A stretch of DNA of 64,000 nucleotides. It comes from Verticillium longisporum. Taxonomy: Eukaryota; Ascomycota; Sordariomycetes; Glomerellales; Plectosphaerellaceae. Position numbers and translations under genes: made by a program. Under the pieces are notes generated by a model, which worked only from the letters and a program-made list of their open reading frames with translations, ran no database searches and was not told where the DNA came from. This document shows, piece by piece, positions 56,566 through 64,000 of the stretch. The stretch spans positions 6,138,001 through 6,202,000 of the forward strand of contig JAETXT010000001.1 in assembly GCA_019188255.1 (NCBI GenBank). Reading direction: 5' to 3'. The stretch's first letter is position 1. Every line of letters begins with the position of its first letter.

Positions 56566-59034
56566 ATGTTTTATAGCAATGACAGTAAGCTCGAGGCGAC
56601 CTGGCACGCAGATGTTACTCAGCTCACAATGAGTCTCAGTCCTTACCAATCCTCGCCATGGCGTCTCCACCATCTGGTAAACACAATCTTCACAATCTTT
56701 CAGTCAACGAATCAACAGGACATTGACAGGATTTGCAGGCTCGTCGCGACCGTTGGTCCGCGGGGCGGCGCCCTGAAGGTCACCCGCAAGGCTATCCAGG
56801 AGGTTGATGTGAGAAAAGCATGCGAGACAATCCTCCAGCCGGGCGCGCCCCTGGCCCTGCGTGTTCAGGGCAATCTGTTGTATGGCGTGTCGCGTGTTTT
56901 TGCACAGCAGTGCGTCTATGTCCTGGGCGATGCGGAGAAAACCCGTACTGACATGCAAATGTTCTATCAACTCCTCGCACAAAATGACACCGACCCCAAG
57001 GCCGGTCTAGTTGAGTGAGTCTAGATTTCTCTTTTCTGATCAAACCTTGTATTGCACCCATTCTCGAGTGCCTGCTCAGCGTTCTTTGTGTGGTTACTTC
57101 TTGCCCATTAGCCTTCTGCTTACATAGCGATGGCCTTTCCTCGGCTTCGCTGTGGGATGGTGACTGCCTTGGAAGCACGAACTACAATGTTAGCATTTAA
57201 GCCCTCTATGCTAACCAGACGAAGACGAGAGCAGATCTTACTTCCAGACGACCCAAGCTTTGTTCTGGACCCTGTCATTCCCGCTTTCAACTCGAACGGG
57301 GGTGGCAAACCTGCCTTCAACACAAGCCAGTCGTCTTCAAACAAAGAGTTCTCGCAACTCAGTCTTGCGAACAGCAGCAGCATCCACAGTGGAAGGGCAG
57401 GCTCAATTATGAGTTTCAACTTATCTCAATCTGATGGCGGTAGCCTCTTCCTGGCTTCTCCATTCAGGGTCGATTCATCGGCTAAGAAAAACACACTCCA
57501 AGAACGGATCGCCCCTCTGGAGCAACCAAACGACCTGGAGGGTTCCGGCGACATCATGTTCGATATCGACGATGAGGGCAACATCATTGGCATCGCAGAT
57601 CCCTTTGAGGAGCCCCATCTCCCCGAACTCCTTCCCAACCCGATCCAACAAGACCAATTCATCAACAACGACATGGCCATGGCCCAAGAGGAGATTCCAA
57701 CTTTCGGCGACGATAACCCACTTCAACCACTTCCCAACGAGGACGACGTCCCTATGCTTGAGAAAGAGCCAGGTAACGCGATGTCAGCCCAGCAGCAGCT
57801 CTATTCACCTGTACCCCAGCCGGACCCAGAGCAAGAGGAACTCGTCCCCGGCACCAAAGGGCAAGGTAAGATCCGTGCTGCTGGAACGCGTGGTTTCCTT
57901 GATTCAAGTACCGTTATTTCGAGACAAGAACAAATTCGCAATCAGGGTGATTATCTTCAGCGCATGGCTAAGGAAAGAGCGAGCAAACCAAAGATCAGTA
58001 TTGCTAAGGCGAGGACCAATGCCTATGCAGTAAGCTTCGGCCAGGGCATACATGGAATCGGCCAAACCTCGGTGTCTCCTGAATTCGTTCATCCTCTCGC
58101 GCACATGTTCGCAGGCGATGCGCTTCGAAACTTGGTGTTTGGCAATCGAGATCCCAATAATCAAGATGCACGCTCGACAACGCCCTCTGATATCGAGAAA
58201 AGCCGTCGAAGGTCTGCATCCCAAGCCTTCGATAACGGTTTGGAAGACAATGCAAATGAGAGACGCGTCCGGCCTCGACTTAGTGAAGAGACCCAAGAGC
58301 CCGCCCAGGGTCAACAGGACGCGGACATGGGCTTCATCGTTGACAACGATAATGAACTTCCGCCTGAAGTGGGACTGGGAGAACAAGAGCACCTCGAAGA
58401 CCGCATGTCATCTTTAATGATGCCCTGGAACCGTACACCAAGCATTCATCGTCCATCCTCTGTTGGCGTCTTCGGCTCAAAGCAATGGAGCACTGGAAGT
58501 CGTCAGCCCACACTCAGCCCCAGAGGCAGCACTCGACCCATCGAACGACGCAGCGAGATCGGCTTAGAAACCCATGGATCTGAACTTGGTGGCGAGTGGG
58601 GATATTCTCACGATCCATCCATTGATGAGGAAGTTGGTGCTGCCTTCACTGTCAACCCACAAGAAGAGGTCGGTTCACAGTGGATGCGCAGTACACTCGA
58701 TGTCGACAGCGAATGCTTTCTGCGGTATTCCTTAACGCAGGCTGAGAGAACCGGACGGGCCATGAGTTGTGATGGCGAGGAATCGTCGCGTCGGTGGGTC
58801 GAATTCGAGGAGCTCGCTCGCCCAGAAGAGCACTCCAAGGCAATCGCCGCACAAGCGTTCTACCACATCTTAACGTTGCGCACCAAAGGTATGCTTGCAC
58901 TGCAACAGGAGTGGGAGAACATCCGGCCATTCGGCATCATTCGCATCGGTGTCGAGGTCCCAAAAGAAAACGAAGATGCTGTTGAAGAGTCTCTCGAGGG
59001 CGAAGACGTCTCAATGAACAGCCACAACGTCTAG
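56566..59034 (+). CDS. REC8: Meiotic cohesin kleisin Rec8
   Basis: The alpha-kleisin that closes the cohesin ring in meiosis. Exon A (56566-57014) starts MFYSND and carries the Rad21/Rec8 N-domain: RICRLVATVGPRGGALKVTR, QEVDVRKACETIL, QGNLLYGVSRVFAQQCVYVL and DAEKTRTDM. A 204-nt intron (donor GTGAGT, acceptor GCTAACCAG) joins GLVE to RRREQILLPDDPSFVLDP. Exon B (57219-59034) adds an acidic, Ser/Pro-rich middle and the C-terminal winged helix (QAFYHILTLRTKGMLALQQE, FGIIRIGVEVP). Length without further splicing is about 754 residues. The first 45 residues are odd: after MFYSND the genome shows GTAAGC, a strong donor, so a 5' intron probably removes SKLEATWHADV and more, but no in-phase acceptor was found. 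Confidence 0.85.
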
Positions 59035-59568
59035 GCCGGAAGCAAAGAATTCGTCTCTATCTCTGGGCACCTCTGAGGGTGGAATGGGCGGACGGTCTCT
59101 TATTCGGATTTTACGGGTACAGTGCCGGCAACAACGGCCACTATAACACGGCATTCATGATCAACTCCTGGGCTAAAGTTTGGAATGGGAAAAGGAGTTT
59201 GGGGTGTATTTGACATGATATCAGGAGGGCAGAATTCGGGGTTCGGATTTCGGTCGGATCTCGGTCGGATCCATCAACGAAGAACGCAGACAGGATGGCG
59301 GAGATGATCTTTTCAGCTACGACTTGGGAGTTTCTGATGATATTGGGTTGACGCGCCTAAGGTAGGCTGGGAATGCGTTGCGATGGTTTCAAGGTTCGGG
59401 GGTTTGATCGCCCATCTAGGGATTTGCTTCAGGCGTTTTCGTATCACATGGTTTCGGATGAGTCAATCTGAAGATGGTCACGATTAACATGCATGCAAGT
59501 GTGTGATTCATTATCAATTAAGTATTCTTGCTCATGACTTCATACAATCCCTAGCAGGACCCGGCGAC
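59035..59568. other. Intergenic between convergent genes
   Basis: Likely 3' flanks; a short CGGTCGGATC-type direct repeat lies near 59252-59270. No gene. Confidence 0.5.
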
Positions 59569-61382
59569 TTAGTCTTCGTCTTCGCCAACGCCCTCACGAT
59601 CCTCAAACTTCATGTACTCAACAGGTCCATCTGGCCCAGCCGCAGACGCCATGATCTTGGCCCACGCCGCTTCGACTGGCTTCAAGGTAGAGTCTGTAAA
59701 CGCCAAGTCAAGCGGCAGCGTTGGCAAGAGTACCAAGCCCTCCTCATCCGTCGCGGAGCTCTGGCTGCTGTGAGCCTGCTCATATCGAAGCTGGTAAATC
59801 GACGACAGTTCCTGGGCTGCCTCTGGTCCTGACAAGGCAGCGAGGAGGGAGGAAAGCGCACAGTCAAGAACGGCGGAAGCGTTTGGTGTTGCGAGTGTGG
59901 TGAAGTAGAGGACGCCTTGTGACACTGGTTAGCCTGGATCGTAGGTGAAGAAAATGGCGAATAATGAGTGTGAAGGTGCAATAGATCAGACAGAACAGTA
60001 ATCGTTGACGTCAAAGCGGCGCTCAGCCAATGTGGATAAGTTTGATTATAAAAAATCATCATGATGCAGGGATGTGTTGCAAGTGAGAATGGGGAAATCG
60101 CTTACTTTGTCCTGAGGGGCATTCACCCGTTTCGCTCGAGTGGGCGAGGACGTAAACGGGATACTGCGCCGGCTGGCCATCGCTGTCGTTCACGGAGCCG
60201 GCAGGCATGGCGATGACGGCCACGGCGGGGTTGGGCCCGCCCTCCATGATGGGTTCGTATAGAGAGGCAAGCGGCGAGTTGATGACTGCGACGAGCCGGG
60301 CTATCCTGGTGTCTCGCCCTTCCGCCGCCGTCGCATGATCGCTGCGGATTAGCATCCTGGTCTTGACCTTCACATCACCCGTGCCGAGCGCCACCTCGAA
60401 CTGAGCGCCATCTTCGTCAGCCTGCAGGGGACGTGTGCTCTTGACACCAGTGCTCAACATGTACACGCCGCCGCCGACGGCGCAAGCCCTGCATCCAACC
60501 TGCGCGATCTCGCTTCCGCCGCCCCACTTGGGATACACGGCCGCGAAGCCGGGACCAAACATGCCCATGGAGGTCAAATGTCGCTCGATAGCAACGAGGC
60601 CGTCTCGGACCTTGATGGCTCCGTCCAGAGAGAGGGTGAGGGCCAGGATCAGGGTGCGCAGCTCAGCGTCCAGCTTGAACTCGTCCTCGAGGAACGCGGC
60701 GAGGGGATCGTCGGCTCGGGACTGCCACTTCTCCTGCTGGGCAGGGGCGTCGTGGTCAAGCACGAAGCGGAGGAACTTCATAAGCGCACGCTTGGGACGT
60801 GGCTCAATGGCTGTGCTGGCGAAGATGGCCTCTCGCGTCGAAGGAATGGGAGTTAGCAGAGGCACGCCGCCAGAACTGTCGTCGCCTGGCCGATAGACGT
60901 GGAAGGCGCCGACGGCGAGAAACTCGAGCTGGCGGTAGGCCCGGGACGACACAAGCTGCGAGAGCAGAGTGGATCGGGTGTGAATGATGAAGGGTGCGAG
61001 GGCTAGAGAGTAGGCGCGGGAGAAGGAGAGGGGGCTCCCGGCCTCTGCCTGCCGTGACGCGGACGCGGAGGAGAATATGGGCGCTTCGGCGGCAGGCTGC
61101 TGCTTTTGTAGCTGCTCTGCCCATGCTTCTGCCTCTTGAAGGGTGAGAGCCGCTTCATTGCCTCCGTAGTACTCGTTGGGGTCGAGATGCAATATCTGCT
61201 TGCCCGAGCGCGAAAGAGCTCTTCAGGGAGCGCCAGGACTGGGTCAGTCAGTCAGGTCAGGTCGCCTTGATGACGATGCGGGTGGTAGTTGGAGAATTCA
61301 AAACTTACAAGGCAAGGAGGGACTGCTGCAGCCCCGTGCCGCAGATGACGACGTCCCAGACGGTCTCTGCGAGGGACTCCAT
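59569..61382 (-). CDS. MRS6: Rab escort protein (RabGGTase component A, Mrs6/REP)
   Basis: Presents new Rab GTPases to geranylgeranyltransferase and delivers them to membranes. Three exons: 61309-61382, 60106-61220 and 59569-59924. Introns of 88 and 181 nt (donors GTAAGT and GTAAGC) keep frame; the second acceptor is GCTAACCAG. The product is 514 residues. The GDI-fold dinucleotide-type start is VWDVVICGTGLQQSLLALAL continuing SRSGKQILHLDPNEYYGG. AYRQLEFLAVGAFHVY, GAIKVRDGL, MGMFGPGFAAVYPKWGGGSE, CRACAVGGGVYML and VLYFTTLAT follow in family order. The GP(G)F...YP.(W/Y)GGGSE block marks it as GDI/REP. It is distinguished from GDI by the longer insert with Ala/Gln-rich sequence at about 55-80. 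Confidence 0.9.
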
Positions 61383-61846
61383 GGTGCGAAGTGTGAAGGA
61401 AGGAAACCGGAGAGAAAGGTTGACCTTGAAGCAGAAATTGATGGCAAGTTCGGCTGCGGGAGAAGTGGAGAACTGATGGTGGGGTATGTACCGTGTGCAC
61501 TGTGTTTCAACACCGTAGAGCTCGAGCCTCAAATTCTCGCCGTTACGAAATTCGGTGCTTTGCTCTTTTCCTCTTCTGAAATAACCGCTCAGCATCCACC
61601 GCAAGTTGCCCACAAGACTCGCGGGCAGGATACGACGTCTTTCATTAGGCGATCCACGCTGGGCGGAAGACAAACTGCTTTCTTCCTCCAGTATCTGCTG
61701 CCTAGAATAACGTCTGATACGGTAGCTCGATGTGAGGAATACATCTTGTCGCTCTTGTGATGTCTTGCAAATCACGGCAGTCATGTGTCATGATGCTATT
61801 CACGTGTGTCCTCGTTTTGAAATTGTTTATTGGGGTATCATGATGC
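61383..61846. other. Intergenic
   Basis: Promoter of the Rab escort gene and 3' flank of RRP43. No supported gene. Confidence 0.45.
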
Positions 61847-62857
61847 TCAGGTCATCACACGACGGAACTCGTCCCACCGCCTCTCTGCGACAGCCACAAA
61901 CTCTCCGACAAGCTTCGGCTGTAACGTTGTGCCGCCGTGCTTGGACACTGAGAGGAGTCTCGTCTCGCCGCCGTTCTTGTCCACGACAACCGTCAAATTC
62001 TCGCGGCACAGAGTTTCCTCCAGGCGGTCCGGGTCCACCAATGTCCAGAAGCGGCCGGGCTCTTTGCCTTGGAAGACGGCAGCCGAAGTGGCAATGGGGA
62101 AGCCTGACAGTGTCAGAGGCTTCTGCTCTGCACGCGAGCAGACGACAATCTCGCGGTCCTGGTCCCACCGTGCCGCCGGCAGCTTTGTGTTCCGCAGTGC
62201 AGCTAGCATAGCAGCCCAGGCAGCGTCAAACGGGTTGCCGTCGAACGAGATGAAGTATATGTCGATGTAGAGCACCCAGTCCACGATGACGGCACTCTCG
62301 CCGGTCTCCAGCTCGCCCATGTCATCGTCTTCGTCATCTGCGGCGCTGTAGCCTGTGTCCTCGGCTGGGCGCGTGTGCCATATCCTCAGGTCGTCGGCGT
62401 TGACGAGGCCAGAGGAGTGAAGTAGCGAGAAGACACGGGTGCTCAAAGTCTGGGCGAGGTTCGTCGGGGGCACACCGGGCAGGAATTGGGGTGCCGAACC
62501 GGTAGCCAGCTCAATGTTGGGAACGAGGAGGTCGTAGTCTCGGAGCTCGGCGCGGCCACCATCGTCGCTGTCGCGGATGGAGGCACGATAGTTGGGAATG
62601 TTGGCGGTCGGGAGGATCTCGCCGCGGATGCCACAGATGACGGTGTTGTCGCCGATCCGGACAAGGGCGCTGCCGTGAGCGTGGGTCAGAGTGGACGTGT
62701 TGATGTTGGGAGTGCGAGCTTCGTGGGGCGCCCGACCGTTACTACGCGTCGGTGTCGTTGCGCCCGCCGCTTGGGGAGTCTGAAGATTGGCGAGAAGGTA
62801 TGGGTGTGGGGAGAGTTTGGCGAAGGTCTCGCGGGGGAGACCTTGGGGCGTGGCCAT
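61847..62857 (-). CDS. RRP43: Exosome RNase PH-like subunit, Rrp43 type
   Basis: One of the six RNase PH-like ring subunits of the RNA exosome, acting in rRNA maturation and RNA decay. Intronless, 336 residues from MATPQGLPRETFAKLSPHPY. The fold shows in GSALVRIGDNTVICGIRGEI, the strand IVDWVLYIDIYFISFDGNPF and AAWAAMLAALRNTKLP. LSGFPIATSAAVFQGKEPG and LTVVVDKNGGETRLLSVSKH follow. Catalytic phosphorolytic residues are not expected in eukaryotic members. The assignment to Rrp43 rather than Rrp42 or Rrp45 rests on the PHPYLLANLQ start and is fairly, not fully, sure. The frame is open upstream to an ATG at 63112, but that 85-residue stretch is UTR-like. Confidence 0.8.
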   Translation of the reverse strand: MATPQGLPRETFAKLSPHPYLLANLQTPQAAGATTPTRSNGRAPHEARTPNINTSTLTHAHGSALVRIGDNTVICGIRGEILPTANIPNYRASIRDSDDGGRAELRDYDLLVPNIELATGSAPQFLPGVPPTNLAQTLSTRVFSLLHSSGLVNADDLRIWHTRPAEDTGYSAADDEDDDMGELETGESAVIVDWVLYIDIYFISFDGNPFDAAWAAMLAALRNTKLPAARWDQDREIVVCSRAEQKPLTLSGFPIATSAAVFQGKEPGRFWTLVDPDRLEETLCRENLTVVVDKNGGETRLLSVSKHGGTTLQPKLVGEFVAVAERRWDEFRRVMT

Positions 62858-63370
62858 CGCAATCTGACCCTTGACCAAGTGTGTTGTGCTATATGTAGAT
62901 GGGCTAACGGAATGATTGAGATTCGGATAGTACAGCGCGAAGGTGTGGATTTGGACAGTGAAGCAAGTGAAAGATGGGTGGATTTTTGGTTCTGGTAACT
63001 GCTTTGATTTTTTGAGAGCCGGCTCAGCCTCGTAGAGTACTTTGTGCGGGGCATGATACAAGCGGCCAATCAGCGTAGATAAAACTTGAGTTTGCTCAGC
63101 CTTGTCATCCATCCCGTTTCAAGAAGGAACAGGCCCAGGGAAGTGTTACCTTCCTCCCCCTCATCACCAGCTTGTCTAGGTGCTTTTCAATCGCTTCTCT
63201 GACAAACCTGCGTCACCAATTCATCCACCGATTGTGTGAGATGGGTATTGGGGTTCGTGAACGACACTTTGCTGACAGTACACTGTGGAGAAGATGGTGT
63301 ACTGGTTGACTGCCAGATTGTGTGCTGAGTTCAGACCGCGAATAGCGGGGATGAACACGCCTGGCAAGAA
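62858..63370. other. Intergenic, upstream of RRP43
   Basis: Promoter of RRP43 with a CCAAT box candidate at 63066. The right part may hold a 5' exon of the edge gene; see the next entries. Confidence 0.4.
63066..63070. promoter_or_regulatory. CCAAT box candidate, RRP43 promoter
   Basis: GCGGCCAATCA context about 210 bp upstream of the RRP43 ATG, identical in core to the protease upstream site at 37317. Confidence 0.3.
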
Positions 63371-64000
63371 ATGACAGACATGTTGCATTGCGGTCAGCAC
63401 AGTGGCGACGAACATGACCCATGGACAAATGAAGAACGTGTGCAACCCCGTCGAACACGACAGCATGCCGGAGTCAAGCCTGAACGGTGCACCAACCATT
63501 TACTTCACGAGACCGGTCAGCAGGTCCTTTGGGGTACGGTACGAAGCGAGGCCACAGTACCAGTTCGAGGTCACAGTCAAGTGGACATGTTCCGGAGCCA
63601 CTCTCCTCGATTATCGCTCTTCGCGCTCGCCATTCTCGGCCTTGAATCGAGTCGACTCTTGGTCCTGGCATTGATGCGGAATCGTCAACAGCTATCACCA
63701 ACGGACTTGCAAGGGTGGAAGGACGTTGCGGCCCGTAGATGGTCGATGAACCGCCAAGACCACGGGCAATCTGATCTCCGTGGGTTCAGTGCCGGGATGT
63801 GGTCGGTGGGCAATATGCCGCAGGCATCGATGGGAGGTACAATCGCGGACCAGACCACCAACCGCCTGTCCGTCTCTGCTTTGACAGACCAGGAGCCAAG
63901 CATCGTCACGATTCCCTTCTTGCCCGCCAACGTCCTCATTCGGACAAGACTCCTCAACGCGGACCATGCCGGCCCCAGGTTCGCCAGATATGGCGCCATG
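63371..64000 (+). CDS. Open frame running off the right edge, unknown function
   Basis: From the ATG at 63371 the plus frame stays open for 210 codons to the window end. It reads MTDMLHCGQHSGDEHDPWTN early, LSLFALAILGLESSRLLVLA in the middle, and GMWSVGNMPQASMGGTIADQ then EPSIVTIPFLPANVLIRTRL near the end. The frame is also open upstream to a possible acceptor (GAGTTCAG, about 63337), giving NSGDEHAWQE, so SGDEH appears twice 16 residues apart. Third positions are GC-rich like real genes here. A minus-strand frame (63685-63999) overlaps and is an alternative. No family was recognised. Confidence 0.35.
   Translation, partial: MTDMLHCGQHSGDEHDPWTNEERVQPRRTRQHAGVKPERCTNHLLHETGQQVLWGTVRSEATVPVRGHSQVDMFRSHSPRLSLFALAILGLESSRLLVLALMRNRQQLSPTDLQGWKDVAARRWSMNRQDHGQSDLRGFSAGMWSVGNMPQASMGGTIADQTTNRLSVSALTDQEPSIVTIPFLPANVLIRTRLLNADHAGPRFARYGAM

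Noticed and set aside
44924..61382. Functional cluster of membrane-traffic genes (BEACH, Wbp1, Rab escort)
   Set aside because: They are separated by unrelated genes (complex I subunit, Rec8) and have different promoters; chance proximity is the better reading.

Overview
The window looks like nuclear DNA of a filamentous ascomycete, most likely a Sordariomycete and perhaps Hypocreales. Genes are GC-rich at third codon positions. Most are split by short introns of about 48-200 nt with GT...CTAAC/CTGAC...AG signals. The gene set is typical of that group: fungal COX16, Nup53, Ivy1, a MetX-family serine acyltransferase, an SPM1-type vacuolar subtilase, Rec8 and the fungal 9.5 kDa complex I subunit. 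No bacterial operon, CRISPR array, phage or rRNA/tRNA gene was seen.

Layout. 1-10.0 kb is gene-poor: one unrecognised acidic protein (minus, 3.5-4.3 kb) lies between two long non-coding stretches. 10.0-36.9 kb is gene-dense: COX16 (-), a small acidic protein (+), a serine-rich protein (+), acyl-protein thioesterase (-), Ivy1-like protein (+), Nup53 (-), a fungal transcription factor (-), secreted carboxylesterase (+), mitochondrial serine O-acyltransferase (-), an unknown protein (+), two Nudix hydrolases tail to tail (+/-), a sirtuin (+) and a vacuolar serine protease (-). 36.9-44.9 kb is a gene-poor, more AT-rich accessory island. It holds a small secreted cysteine protein (+), a decayed APH-like kinase (-), two copies of a diverged repeat and a very AT-rich block. 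44.9-64 kb is dense again: a 2,613-residue BEACH protein (+), the complex I 9.5 kDa subunit (-), Wbp1/OST48 (+), Rec8 (+), Rab escort protein (-), exosome Rrp43 (-), and a frame running off the right edge (+).

Links between genes. The two Nudix hydrolases and the sirtuin form a compact NAD/ADP-ribose group: sirtuins release O-acetyl-ADP-ribose, a known substrate of Ysa1-type enzymes. Four genes act in membrane traffic or lipid modification (thioesterase, Ivy1, BEACH, Rab escort protein), but they are not adjacent. Exon structures were worked out by hand from splice signals and reading-frame continuity. Several loci show frame breaks: the first gene, Wbp1 and the APH-like kinase. In the APH-like gene the cause is clear, a 17-bp duplication. 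In Wbp1 a sequence error is as likely as a mutation.
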